64,000 bases of DNA from Prorocentrum cordatum. Its lineage: Eukaryota > Sar > Dinophyceae > Prorocentrales > Prorocentraceae. The notes beneath the pieces were generated by a model. That model did not search any database. It was not told where the DNA came from and was given only the letters and a program-made list of their open reading frames with translations. The stretch covers positions 10,001 through 74,000 of the forward strand of contig CAUYUJ010014356.1 of assembly GCA_963575745.1 (NCBI GenBank), written 5' to 3'. The position numbers and the translations under genes were made by a program. Within the stretch, counting starts at the first letter, position 1; each line of letters opens with the position of its first letter. Of this stretch, positions 31,601 through 41,182 are shown one piece after another.

Positions 31601-32213
31601 CGTATCAGGTGTTGGAGGACACCCCCCGGCGCTCAGCGGGCACGCCTCGGGCAGGCGCTCCGCGGGCAGGCCCCCATAATGCCAACCAGCATCTGGAGCG
31701 ATACGCGCGCGAAGCACCACGCGCGGTGGAAACGCCACGTGGCCCGCCCCCACGACGCCCTGAAGGCGGGGGGCCAGCCGCAGCGCGGCGGGAGGACCTC
31801 CGCGAGGGGCGAGAGGCCGGTCTCGCCCAAGCGGCCCAACTGTTCCCGGAACCAGGCCTTCTCGGCCGCGCGGATCCGCGGAAATACCGCCGGCCGGGCC
31901 CACCTGCGCAGGGCGCGTCGCCTAACCTGCGCGCCGGCCTGTGCCGTGCCTGCAGGGCTCGCAGGCAGGGCCTCCACACCGGAAAGGGTGGCAACTGCTG
32001 CAGCGTCGTGCAGCCCCCCCCCCTTGGCGCGCCAGAGCCGCCCGTATCGCAGGGGCGGTCGGCGTCTGCTCGGGCAACAGGAGCATCCGGGCCCATGGCA
32101 TGATGATGCGGATAACAACTTGGGCCGGCGCTCTCGTCGGCAAGCGCGTCTCCAAAAACAGGCGCGCGTATCCGCCAGCACCAAAGAACGCAGCCGGCAG
32201 CAAGCCTACCAGC

Positions 32214-33010
32214 CTACCAAGGCTGTAGCCACGTCGTAGCACGCCCGGTCCAACTGGATCGCGACTTCATTCCGGCCGCGGGCGTGGCTGGCCAAACGTT
32301 CCGCACCATGGAAGGCAGAGGCTTCCGCGCGGGCTGGGAGCTGCTCTGCCTGCCATGCATCCCGAAACCGTGGTCTGTCAGCCCCGCCACCAAGCGCCGG
32401 GTGGACTCGCCGAACCTCGCGCACACGCGGGCGAGCAGGGGCTCAAACGACAGCTCGGCGTCGATGACGACACCCAACGCGTCTAGGTTGTTCGCCGCCT
32501 TCAGTTGGGTGCCGTCCACCGTGCCGCACGACGCGGCGTTCAGCGGCGCTCCCCCCACGGCCATAGCAGCGGGCCCTTTGCTACCCGACTGAGGCCTGTG
32601 CCGGTAGAGCGTGCAAAATTCAGACATGCACTCGTTGGCTTTGGCCAGACTTGTTTTGTCTGGCTGCGCGGTGAAACTGTCGCCCACAAACTGCATTATG
32701 GTGGTTGCCAGCGCCGGCCCGGCCGAAGCCCTCCGGCACGAGTCCAAGAGCGCGCGGATCAAAGCCCCGAAGTTGCACCCCCGCGCGGCTGCCCTGGCCT
32801 ACACCAAAGCCCACCAATGGATGTACGGGGCCAACGCGCGGTTCGATGCGAAGTCGAACGCTTTCGTCGCCTGGGGCCGCAGCCGCGGCGAGCCACAGGC
32901 GCCCCCGCGCTCCCGCCCTGCGGAGCTGCAGGAACACTGCGTCCCTCCACGCGGCGTCGAACCCGTGCTGCAAGCCAGCCTTTTGCAGCGCCGTGCGGAG
33001 CCCCATCCAG
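32214..33010 (-). pseudogene. LINE-C reverse transcriptase palm, frameshifted
   Basis: One minus frame (33006 down) gives DAAWRDAVFLQLRRAG, the motif A-adjacent WRD.L..L..AG of jockey/R1 RTs, and GVGQGSRAGVQL, the motif B GV.QGS. A second frame (32762 down) gives MQFVGDSF, where FVDD is expected for motif C (the first Asp is now Gly), then LGVVIDAELSFEPLLARV, the post-motif C LG..iD..LsF block. Motifs in two frames plus the D-to-G change mean it is dead. Confidence 0.65.
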
Positions 33011-33901
33011 ACTGCGCAGCTGCAGGGCCATCAGCAGGCCGCGGCAATCGGGGCGGCGACGAACTGCCCCCCCTGCCTGCTCCTCCCCCGAGAAGGGCCC
33101 GAGCAAGCTACGGGTGGCAGCCAGCCGCGCCGCGTCCAGGAAACCTTCGGGGTCGTCGACGTAGCCGATGGGGGCGCAAGTTGACAACGTCGGTGACGAC
33201 CTGCGCACCGCGCTTGCGGATGGGCGCAAGCTCTCGCGCCCGCGTCGTCGCGCCGAGGCCGACCGCGAGGGCGAGGTTCAGGATAGCCCACGCGACCAGC
33301 AACCCGTCGCTCACGGTCGCCTCGGCCGCGGCCCTGGGGGGGCGCGAGGCGCGCCTGCTAGTCGGCGCCTGCTGGGCGACGGTCGCCGCGACCTCCGCGG
33401 AAAAGGCGCCGCCCGCAGGGCTTCCGCCCGGGCTTCCTTCGCAGCCTAGCGCGCGGCTGCGGAGAAGTCCGTCGATTTAGGGCCCGAGGTATAACTTCGC
33501 CGGAGAATGGCGTCAACCACTGTGTACAGGGTGCCTCTCTTCTGGCCCGAGGCGCGCCCCTGTGTCGGGGTCGCAGAAGGCCAATTGCAGCGCCGCTTTG
33601 GGCTTCCGGAGGTGCGACAGGCAGCCCCCGGCTCGGGACCTGGAGGCAGGCGCCATCTCCAAATAACTATCGGTCTGCTGCGCGTTCCCGTTCCGCCGTG
33701 GCTTTTCTGGCCACCTCGCCCTCCGTGCCCAAGTGATCCCTGTCGGGCGGGGGAAAGCCCAAGCCGAGCGGCACCTCGCCGGGCGCGCGGCCGGGCGGGC
33801 GCCCGCCGCGCGCGGGCGCTGTCTCGGGCGCGACACCAGCGCCAAACCTCCGGAATGTCTGGTCAGAGAATACACAGCGGCGCGCCACCATGCTGCCCGG
33901 T

Positions 33902-34552
33902 CTAGCAGTGCTTGTCCAGTCCCCTTCCTGGCCCCCGCAGCGGCCCATTCACGCGGCCTGGCCGCGCGCGGGCGCGCCCGCCCGCCGGCCAATGCGCGGC
34001 GGTGGCAGGCGCGCCGCTCCCAAGGCCCGTTCCCAATCGCCCCCCCGCCCCCAACGGCTGCAGCTCACGATGGGCACAGTGGCTGCTGTCGGGCTCATCG
34101 GGGGAACGGCGATAAAGCGGGCGTGACCCCCCAGCGCGCTGGGCGACCCCCCGGGCCGCAACCCTGACCGCTAACGGCAGTTGCGGCGAGGGCGCGATAA
34201 CATCGATGATCGTGCCCGACCAGTGCGTCGCCTGCCCTGGGGTGTTTCTCAGCACCGCCCCGAACCCCGTCGGCCGGGGCAGCGTCGCGAGAATTTCCCG
34301 GTCAAGCAGGGGCTCGGCGGGGTCATTCGTCTCGCCCGAGCACGCGCAATACAAGTTAAAGTCGCCCAAGAGCACGACTTGCCATCCGCGGGGGCGAGCG
34401 CAGGCCCAGAGCCCCATGCTAGTCTCGGCCTGGCGGGCGCGCCAGAAGTGCCTTCGCGCCGTCGCGCCATGGCGTGGCGGGGGCGCGTCGGCGCCCGAGA
34501 GCGGCGCCCGCGGGGGCCCATTATCTCGCGAACGCGCGGAGTCGCCGTTCAT
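33902..34552 (-). pseudogene. LINE-C EEP endonuclease domain
   Basis: An open frame of 216 codons contains WQVVLLGDFNLYCACSGETN (the GDFN active-site motif of EEP nucleases), then THWSGTIIDVIAPS (the I-D motif). The last ~70 codons, after SSHCAH, are out of phase with the domain. The first ~40 residues are low complexity. The nuclease would nick target DNA to prime reverse transcription. An N-terminal Asn/Glu catalytic segment is not visible, so it is truncated or frameshifted. Confidence 0.65.
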
Positions 34553-34574
34553 TCATCACTCAGGAGACCCGGGC

Positions 34575-34700
34575 CGCTTGATCTTTCATCCAGAATCTGG
34601 AATATCGATGATGATTAAGCGATTTATCAATAATCGGAATGGTAACACGTTTGGGCGATTCATCCAGAATCTGGATGATAACGATGATTCCGGATGACCA
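34575..34700. repeat. Duplicated ATCCAGAATCTGGA palindrome
   Basis: TCATCCAGAATCTGGA occurs at about 34579 and 34659, each followed closely by CGATGAT. The surrounding ~80 bp is AT-rich compared with both neighbouring LINEs. Confidence 0.5.
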
Positions 34701-35340
34701 TCCCGCTTCCAATATAACAAGACCTCTGGGGAGGTGCGGAACTCTAGACGACACTTGTCGGACCCTCGTCGGTTAGCAGCCTGGGCTCGCGCCCCCCCCG
34801 CTGAACGACTAGCGCGCCCCCGAAGGTCGCGCCGGCGCCGGGCTGGAGGGGGCGCGCTCTCGCCACTTCGGTCGGCATCATGAGATCGCGCACCGCCGCG
34901 TGCGAGCGGGCCGCGCGAGCGAGCGGGCCGAGCGAGGGAGGGGGGGGGGGAGAAAAAGGGGGGGGGCAAGCGAGCGAGGGCGGGGGGCGAGAGAGGGGGG
35001 AGCGGGCGAGCTCGCCGAACAGCAGGGCGCCCCCGCTCCGGGGCAGCAGGGGCCTCGCGGCGCGGAAGGCCGTCCCCGGGGGGGCCGAGAGCTCCAAGCA
35101 GCCAGGCACAAAGCCGCGGAGCGGGAAGCCCCGAGGTCTCAACGCCCCCGCACGGCCGTCCGCCACCCGGGTGTCCGAGCGCCTGGCGTCAAGCGACGGC
35201 GCTAGCAACGCTCGCTACGGAACAGGCCCATTGGGGGGGGGCCTGGCGACGTCCGTTTCTTATGGTCGCGGCTGGGGAGGTGTCGGGCGCGCCGATTCCG
35301 CGACGCCGATGCTGGGGCGATGGCCAGGAGGGAGGGAGTG
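34700..35340. other. GC-rich spacer between LINE-C and LINE-D
   Basis: G-runs and GAGCGAG repeats near 34915-35000; no recognisable protein on either strand. Confidence 0.4.
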
Positions 35341-35349
35341 CCTGTAGGC

Positions 35350-36014
35350 GTGCCTATAGGCTATAGGCACAACGGGAGCCGCTTTGAACACTGGCGCACC
35401 CTCCTGAAATATTCAACTGCCCTGGACGCGGTCGCCAAAGTGACGGCCCTCTTCCTGCGCGGGAAGCTCCCCCCGGAAACCGTGCGGGGCAACTTGAGCG
35501 CGCGCTTGGTGGCTTTCCGCAAAAGCAACGGGGGCCTCCGGCCTATCGCCGGCGGCAGCGCGCTGCGCCGCCTCGCAGCCAAGGCAGCGTGCGATGGGCT
35601 CCAGGAGGACAAAGCCGCGCGCGGGCCACACCAGTACGCCGTGGGAAAAGCAGCGGGCTGCGAAGTCATGCGCAAGTGCATCTCGGCGCTCGCAGAAGCG
35701 ATCTCCCGGGGCGTGGTTATCCCCTTCGACTGCAGCAGCGCCTTCAACAGCCTGCCCCGGCACCGCGTCCTGAGCAGCCTCCGCGCCCGGGCGCCGGCGT
35801 TGCTCAGGGCGGCGCGCTGCTGGATCAGAGGGGGGGCGACGCACTTGTTCTGGGGCGACAACGACTGCGCCGAGCCCGTCTGGGCAACCAGCGGGGTCGA
35901 CCAATGGTGCCCGCTGTCGCCGGCCTTCTTCGCCATTACCGCGGCGGGGGCCCTGGGCGAGATCGGCGCGAGGCTCCAAAATATGTCCCCGCAGTGCCGG
36001 GTGTTCTCCTGCCT
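35350..36014 (+). pseudogene. LINE-D reverse transcriptase, N-terminal half, cut by a transposon
   Basis: About 220 codons with RT motifs in order: LVAFRKSNGGLRPIAGGSAL (motifs 1-2, K..GG.RPI), LRRLAAKAA, PHQYAVGKAAGCE, VIPFDCSSAFNSLPRHRVL (motif A, D..SAFN), and SGVDQWCPLSPAFFAI (motif B, G..Q.CPLSP with Trp in place of the usual Gly). It ends at PQCRVFSCL, exactly where the catalytic motif C (..YLDDI) should follow. The transposon at 36015-43989 begins there. The other half resumes at 43990. No ATG start is evident; the N-terminus is truncated near the GCCTGTAGGC palindromes. Confidence 0.8.
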
Positions 36015-36090
36015 CCCAGAGGCCCATCCAGCGTCATAATTATGGAAATGCTTTATTTTTGGAGTCATGCCACAAACGCAACTCCAAAAT
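36015..36090 (+). repeat. Left terminal inverted repeat and subterminal fold-back
   Basis: The 12 bp CCCAGAGGCCCA and 11 bp GTCATAATTAT blocks match the right end. Inside, TTTTTGGAGT (36056) and ACTCCAAAAT (36080) form a small hairpin, possibly transposase-binding sites. Confidence 0.75.
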
Positions 36091-36104
36091 ATAAAATATA
36101 GAGA

Positions 36105-36290
36105 TATGCCGTGACCCCACAGTAAACTCCACCGAAGGCCCAGTGGCAGCGGTCGCATGCGTCTACGCCGCCAATTTCGTCACACCCCTCACGCGGTTCA
36201 TGACCCCCCAATGGAGCTCCATCGAGGGCCCCAGTGGTGACGTTCGCATGCTTCCTCCATGTATTTCGGCACACCCCTCACGCGGTTTGT
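36105..36290 (-). repeat. Satellite units like those at 13 kb, inverted
   Basis: The reverse complement reads GGGGCCCTCGATGGAGCTCC and CGCGTGAGGGGTGTG, matching the GGGGCCTTCGATGGAGCTCC and CGTGTGAGGGG.GTG unit of 13178-13975. About two and a quarter units, lying between the left inverted repeat and ORF A. Confidence 0.7.
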
Positions 36291-36314
36291 CATTGGCCTT
36301 GTCGCCGTTCCTTT

Positions 36315-36338
36315 CCGCAGCCGTTTTGGCTCAGCAAG
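36315..36338 (+). other. Relict spliced leader before ORF A
   Basis: CCGCAGCCGTTTTGGCTCA plus GCAAG differs from the dinoflagellate spliced leader by two substitutions and a 2-bp insertion. It ends four bases before the ORF A ATG. A genomic spliced-leader copy fused to a coding start is the known signature of a trans-spliced mRNA copied back into DNA. Confidence 0.75.
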
Positions 36339-36342
36339 ATTC

Positions 36343-37419
36343 ATGCCTCCACGACTTACTGGAAAAGAGATTTCTGATGTCGAAGCAAACCAATTCTTCG
36401 ATTCGAACGTGAATGTTGGGAGCCCGCTGAAAGCAATATTTCAGTATGCGAAGGGAAGTCCAAATGACAAAAAAAAGAGCGTCGATTGGCCTGGAATCAA
36501 AAAGAATCGCCAAGCTCTCACCGACATATTTCAGCTAACGGGTGGACGCATGCTCAAACACAAAACATTCTGCCTTCAGTTGCACACTTATTACAATAAA
36601 AACAATGTGCGGGTCACCCACCCAGACTGTGAGGTAATATCGTACAGACTTCGTAACATGATGTCGCACCTGCGAGATTTCAAACGGGCTTCGACCAAAT
36701 CTGGGAAGGAACCGCCGACAGCGTACAAGCCGTTATCGGCTCTGCTACAGACAATTGTTGTGGACGGAGATGACAGCGATAATGAGGAGAACGGCAGCAG
36801 CGACGTTGAGGCAGTATCACCACCCAGAAAGAAGAGGGCTCTTGCAATCTCTGTGTCCAGCACATGCGTTTCGCCCAGCTCTTGTTCGGGAACTAACATA
36901 GGGGAGATCGATTTCGAACAACTGGAAGCAGCTGTTTTCCCAAGGGCGCGTGCTTCGACCAGCGGCTCCAAGGAGGTTGCAGCCCATGGCGCAGGACATA
37001 TCACACAGTCCAGTTCAGCTGCTGACGGGGCCGAAGGAAGTCCCATGAAGAAGCCTGCTGCTGATGATGCCGAGGAACCCTGCGGAACGACGCCGAAAGG
37101 CAAAGTTGATCTGATGCAGGCTGCCCTTGACGTCAAACCGCAAAAGCCAGGTGCGAAGGTGGAGAAGGCTCGGAAAAGACCAGCAGCATGTTCACCTGGT
37201 GAGGAGATTTCCATCGATGAGTTGTTCGAGAGATACAAGCCCACGGAAAGCCAGCCCTACAAGACACAGTACAAGAGACTTCACTCGATTATCTGGCACA
37301 GAGAGAGAGATCGTTGCAGAAAAGCTGACATGGCTGATGACATGGTGAGTCAAAGAGCAAGCCAAGCTACTAAAACTGCGATGGATCGATTCAAAGGGAA
37401 ATACGGAGGCGGTGATTGA
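36343..37419 (+). CDS. Transposon ORF A, unknown protein with nuclear-type basic motifs
   Basis: 358 codons from the ATG at 36343. I prefer this to the in-frame ATG at 36259 because the relict spliced leader lies between them. Residues ~1-130 are basic, with no named fold I recognise (DWPGIKKNRQALTDIF, FCLQLHTYYNKNNV). An acidic stretch follows at ~141-157 (DGDDSDNEENGSS), then PPRKKRA at ~160, a candidate nuclear-localisation signal, a Ser/Ala-rich linker, KARKRPA at ~277 and a charged helical C-terminus (YKRLHSIIWHRERDRC). The composition fits a nuclear DNA-binding accessory protein of a transposon, but that is inference. The frame is intact and ends at TGA. Confidence 0.65.
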   Translation: MPPRLTGKEISDVEANQFFDSNVNVGSPLKAIFQYAKGSPNDKKKSVDWPGIKKNRQALTDIFQLTGGRMLKHKTFCLQLHTYYNKNNVRVTHPDCEVISYRLRNMMSHLRDFKRASTKSGKEPPTAYKPLSALLQTIVVDGDDSDNEENGSSDVEAVSPPRKKRALAISVSSTCVSPSSCSGTNIGEIDFEQLEAAVFPRARASTSGSKEVAAHGAGHITQSSSAADGAEGSPMKKPAADDAEEPCGTTPKGKVDLMQAALDVKPQKPGAKVEKARKRPAACSPGEEISIDELFERYKPTESQPYKTQYKRLHSIIWHRERDRCRKADMADDMVSQRASQATKTAMDRFKGKYGGGD

Positions 37420-38165
37420 TTTCCAGACGCCTTGGCACTTTCATTGCTATGTCGATGCATCTGCTACTATCTCCGCCAGCATTTAATACATACGCATTTC
37501 TTCGCAATATCGCTTGAGTTTTTTGCGGGCTCCGATGCGAGCCCACTCTGATCCAGATGGCATTGCCTCAGAGTGTTCCAGAGTGCCCTTCAAACAAAAC
37601 AACAACCTCATACATGCAGAGCAAGCAGCAGATGTAGTGCCCGTCGGAGCTCCAAACAGCATGACTCTCAGGCGGCCTTTTCCCATGGTATCGCTCCTAC
37701 TGATTCTGGCCTTCTCAGTACGCATCCCTGTCTTGCCGAGCTTTTACAGCAAGTGCAAGCATTGTTTGCTCAGCACAGGGATTTTCGTTTAGCACGGGGA
37801 TCCCTGGGGCTCTCTACAGGGGACCATCGAGGCTCTACGCAGTAACCTCCAGGCAAGGAAACAAACTAAGCATATCCGACTGCCCGCAAGGAGGGGGTGT
37901 CTCATTTGGGAGCCCCCTTTCTGAGGCCCATTCATACTCAGACTCACTGCAAACTAGACCCGTTCACGCACTCACTCATGCACGCACTTCCCCACGCGTA
38001 CACAACACGCGTTCCTATGCGCCGATGTGTCTAGACATGCTCTGATTCACTCATACTCCGACCAGCGGACTCAGACGACCTCCCGCATGGCGCATCAGTT
38101 TTCATCAGGTAGCGCAGCGAGCATCGCCATGCATCAAGAATGGCGTTCGGTCAGACTTTTCGTGC
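37420..38165. other. Intergenic spacer within the transposon
   Basis: Moderate GC with no recognisable ORF. It ends in a GGA microsatellite (38175-38218), immediately followed by the 62 bp direct repeat. Confidence 0.5.
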
Positions 38166-38219
38166 AGGGTCCTGTAGGAGGAGGAGGAAGAGGAGGAGGG
38201 GGAGGAGGAGGAGGAGGAA

Positions 38220-38281
38220 AATTGTATGTAAAAGTTGTGCGGGCTCGGGCCCCATCAAGGCTCGCCTGGTTCTCTTGAGGA
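38220..38281 (+). promoter_or_regulatory. 62 bp exact repeat, copy 1, upstream of ORF B
   Basis: Begins AATTGTATGTAAAAGTTG and ends GGTTCTCTTGAGGA. Identical to 39249-39310, and both follow a GGA microsatellite. It lies 9 bp before the relict spliced leader of ORF B. A promoter role is a guess from position and conservation. Confidence 0.4.
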
Positions 38282-38290
38282 CCCACTGCT

Positions 38291-38311
38291 GCCAGAGCTG
38301 TTTGGCTCAAG
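38291..38311 (+). other. Possible relict spliced leader before ORF B
   Basis: Only the 3' part, TTTGGCTCAAG, matches the leader exactly; the upstream GCCAGAGCTG is diverged. It lies 39 bp before the ATG. Weakest of the four, supported mainly by the pattern of its neighbours. Confidence 0.45.
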
Positions 38312-38350
38312 GCGCGATCGGGCTGCCAGTGCCCTCGGCACCAGCAGAAC

Positions 38351-38850
38351 ATGTCTAGCCAACCAGACATCCCGTTTACACAGGACGGGCGTTTCGCCTG
38401 GGCCCAGCTGGGGAAATTTCCCCACGAGATGGATCGGCAGTACACGACGTACCAGTGGTGGAGGATAGCCCTTCTCCACGCGGCAGCCATGAAGGGTTCG
38501 ACTTTGGAGATGCGCTCGAGACCCTCGAGAACATGAAAACTGTTGCGGGAGGTTGGCTTGCTCGCATTCCAGCGCATCCACACACGAATGACCTCTTGAA
38601 AGGCATCGATGACCTCATCGTCATGATCACGTGCAACTTATCGAAGTTAGAACAGCTCCAGGCAGATAATCGTCGGTCGGACCCTAGCCTTGAAGTGGCA
38701 ACGATCACCCAGCACTGCGCACGTGAGTTCGGCAGCTTGAAGAAGCTCGCAGCGAAATTCAACGAGACCTCCGACGAGGAGGACGAGGAACCAGAGAAGT
38801 CCGAGCCTCCGAAGAAGCGTCGCATCATCAAAAAGAGTAGCAGAAAGTGA
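38351..38850 (+). CDS. Transposon ORF B, small helical protein, frameshifted
   Basis: The ATG at 38351 opens MSSQPDIPFTQDGRFAWAQL..YQWWRIALLHAAAMK. Near 38490 the plausible continuation (GFDFGDALETLENMKTVAGG) is in the next frame and runs to TGA at 38848-38850. The joined product would be ~165 residues, with a helical middle (DLIVMITCNLSKLEQL) and an acidic-then-basic tail (DEEDEEPEK, KKRRIIKKSSRK). No known domain. The change could be a mutation, a programmed shift or a tiny unrecognised intron. No function can be assigned. Confidence 0.5.
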
Positions 38851-38854
38851 GCCT

Positions 38855-39860
38855 CGCCAGCAGTCGCGCCGTCTCTCAGCTCATGTTCCCTCCCACTCTC
38901 TTCCAACGTATTGTTTGTTTGCTTCGGGCGGCGGACTGGACCAAGTGCTGTCTGCAAAGACACGCCATGTGTCCCATGCTCTCGTTCCCCCTTGTCCCCT
39001 GGCCATGCTTGCGCGAGCTGCCGATTTCAAGCGAGTTTGAGCTTGTCCAACTGGCAAGACCAGCGATGCAGCAGATTTCGACGTTCTGCGGGGAGGGTTG
39101 CGCAGGGCGTCTGCGACATCTACTAAGTCGGAAAATGAATTGCATGCTGCGGCTGTGCCTTCTCATTCCAGTCATTCCCAGGGTCAGCTTGAGTGAATCT
39201 GGCGATGAGGAGGAGGAGGAGGAGGAGGAGGAGGAGGAGGAGGCGGACAATTGTATGTAAAAGTTGTGCGGGCTCGGGCCCCATCAAGGCTCGCCTGGTT
39301 CTCTTGAGGAGGGGGGGGAGGGGGAGCGATCAGGAGCGATCAGATGAAAGGACAGCGTACGTCCACAAACGGCGCCATGGCCATCGGTGACCTGGCCCGC
39401 TTGAGGGTTAAAACTGAGGCCCCAGTTTGGCCTCAGTTTTAACCCTCGGAAGTGGCAACTGAGGCCCCGCAAGGTACAACAGAGGCCCCCAAAGCAGCCT
39501 TCGATAGACATTAAAACTAGCTCCAAGAGGCTCACTGGTGGGGAAAACGCGCAACCAGGAGTGTGGTATTTTTCGAGGCTGAGCTGGAAAGATGGAAAAA
39601 CAAAGGCTCCCCAAAGGCTTCCCAAGATCCAGAAAACAACCACATTTGTCTCGCGCTCGTTCGAATAAGACGAACATAAAAAATGAAACTAAGACGAACA
39701 TAAGACGAACGCATAACGAATTTAAAACGAAATCGCCCTCTACGGAATCGCTCGCCCCAACAACGAGGCCAACGCTGGCCCAAACGAAACCAGATCCACC
39801 CGCGTTGCTGGGACTCGACCCTGGGAACCCAGAGCGCGACCCCGATAACCCAAAGGGGGA
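38855..39860. other. Spacer between ORFs B and C
   Basis: Contains a GGA tract (39206-39244) and 62 bp repeat copy 2. A block at 39430-39740 is vaguely similar to 41370-41600 (AC-rich with repeated ACGAACATAAAA and CAGGAG..TTTTTCG phrases). No gene recognised. Confidence 0.45.
39249..39310 (+). promoter_or_regulatory. 62 bp exact repeat, copy 2
   Basis: Identical over 62 bp to 38220-38281, starting just after a GGA microsatellite, and lies upstream of ORF C. Spacing between copies is 1029 bp. Recent duplication or constraint would explain the identity. Confidence 0.6.
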
Positions 39861-40004
39861 AGTCAAAAAGTCAAAAAGTCAAAACGCCATTTTTTGACTT
39901 TTTGACTTTTTGACTGCCCAAATCCTCGAAACACTCACAAAAAAACAAAGTCAAAAAGTCAAAAAGTCAAAAAATGACTGTTTGACTTTTTGACTTTTTG
40001 ACGT
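39861..40004. repeat. Two GTCAAAAA/TTTTTGAC hairpins
   Basis: Hairpin 1 (39861-39915) has three GTCAAAAA units, a short loop around CGCCAT and three inverse units, with nearly perfect arms of ~24 bp. Hairpin 2 (39949-40002) repeats the design with ~22 bp arms. They are separated by 33 bp and lie ~160 bp before the ORF C relict leader. They could be transposase-binding arrays, terminators for ORF B or RNA hairpins. Confidence 0.85.
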
Positions 40005-40161
40005 GCCCCTTCCGGTCCCCAGGGCCTGGTTCCGGCCCCCAGGGCCGGGCTGGTGTCGATTTCTCATTTGCGGTACGCCCAGGGGGCGCTAAGTGCAACG
40101 TGCAGACCTCTGGCGTCTAATGATGTCTCAAGGGGCCCATGAGGCCTCACGAGGCTCACGT

Positions 40162-40182
40162 CCGTAATCAATTTGGCTCAAC
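40162..40182 (+). other. Relict spliced leader before ORF C
   Basis: CCGTAATCAATTTGGCTCAA plus C matches the leader at about 17 of 21 positions without gaps. It ends 64 bp before the preferred ATG at 40247. Confidence 0.6.
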
Positions 40183-40246
40183 TAGCCTGCACGAGGCGCA
40201 CCTCCGTCGCACGCGCGCGCTAGCCAGCTCGCAGCGGCCACGCGCC

Positions 40247-41182
40247 ATGGGCAAGCTTTCGGATGTGAAACCCTCTGCCCAGGAGGTGGAGGCGGCTAGA
40301 AAGATGATCGAGGATCAGAAAGGCCTGCGTTCCAAGATGGGCTGCATGGTCGCCTGGTTGAAAAAGAACCCTTCGGAGGACGACGACGGCGCGTCGAGCA
40401 GTCGTGGCGATGACCGCAAGCGTTTCTTGGTGAATTTCCTCGCTCTGCAGATGCGGGACAAGAAGGCGAAGAAGGAGCGGGCCGTGGAGCGCCAGATGAC
40501 CTCCGAGAAGCAGGATAACAGCTTGTTCTTCTGGTGGAGCTTGGAGACCATGGACAAGGAGCTGGGGATCGAGAAAAGCAAGGCGTGGCGGCAGAGCGGC
40601 AAGCTCCTCACTAGGCCTGATCCGCTGACAGGCAGCAACGAGGACCCTCTGAAAGAATACAGAGTGCCTCGCGAGATGACGAGGTATGCGAAGGGTGACA
40701 AGACGGACGTCAGGGTCGGATCGACGGTAGAAGCGGCCAACTGCGACCTCGACGACTTGGCCGCCTTGGCAGACGGGGAGCCAGCCTCTTCAGCTAAGCC
40801 CGAGGGGGGGCAGGTCAAGATTGAGCCCAAGAGCAAGGCTGAGCTCACGAAGGAGAAGGTTGAGGAGATAAAGAACAACCCCCAACCAATCCTGAGGAAA
40901 TTTCAGGACTTCGTCACCACCACCAAGTGCTTGATCAACAAAGCTGGAGATACCAAGTACGCGGAGAACCTTCTTGACGCGATGAAGAAACACTTGTCCA
41001 GCTTGAACAAGGTTGTGAAGATCATCGACCAGATCGTCGGGGGGGGGGAGCCAGAGAGCGCGGGTTTGAAACAGCTCGTGGAGACAATGGCCAAGCTCGA
41101 GAAAGAGCAGCGTGACATCGAGGAGTGGGCGACCAAGTTCGGGCTGATCGAGAAGGCCGTCAAGCGCAGGCGCAAGAGTTGA
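40247..41182 (+). CDS. Transposon ORF C, coiled-coil-rich protein
   Basis: 311 codons from ATG 40247 (context GCCATGG, a good eukaryotic start). An in-frame ATG at 40139 lies upstream of the relict leader and is rejected. The N-terminus is basic and helical (MGKLSDVK..EAARKMIEDQ), with DRKRFLVNFLALQMRDKKAKK and SLFFWWSLETMDKELG in the middle. The C-terminal ~130 residues are heptad-like (VEEIKNNPQPILRKFQDF through LKQLVETMAKLEKEQRDIEE) and end with KAVKRRRKS, a basic tail. No catalytic motif. The composition suggests an oligomerising, nucleic-acid-associated accessory protein, by inference only. Confidence 0.65.
   Translation: MGKLSDVKPSAQEVEAARKMIEDQKGLRSKMGCMVAWLKKNPSEDDDGASSSRGDDRKRFLVNFLALQMRDKKAKKERAVERQMTSEKQDNSLFFWWSLETMDKELGIEKSKAWRQSGKLLTRPDPLTGSNEDPLKEYRVPREMTRYAKGDKTDVRVGSTVEAANCDLDDLAALADGEPASSAKPEGGQVKIEPKSKAELTKEKVEEIKNNPQPILRKFQDFVTTTKCLINKAGDTKYAENLLDAMKKHLSSLNKVVKIIDQIVGGGEPESAGLKQLVETMAKLEKEQRDIEEWATKFGLIEKAVKRRRKS

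Larger units (their letters stand above)
31600..34552 (-). mobile_element. LINE-C, decayed jockey/R1-like retrotransposon
   Basis: On the minus strand an EEP endonuclease region (34552 to ~33960) is followed by broken RT sequence (~33950 to 32214) and Cys-rich 3' sequence (to ~31600). Frameshifts occur every few hundred bases and GC is very high. Long plus-strand frames here are shadows. LINE-C lies head to head with LINE-D; about 800 bp of unassigned GC-rich sequence separates them. Confidence 0.65.

Noticed and set aside
32611-33480. 289-codon plus-strand ORF
   Set aside because: Shadow of LINE-C; RT motifs read on the minus strand in the same region.
40139-40246. Longer N-terminus for ORF C
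   Set aside because: It would include the relict spliced leader region and has no coding character; the ATG at 40247 has a better context.
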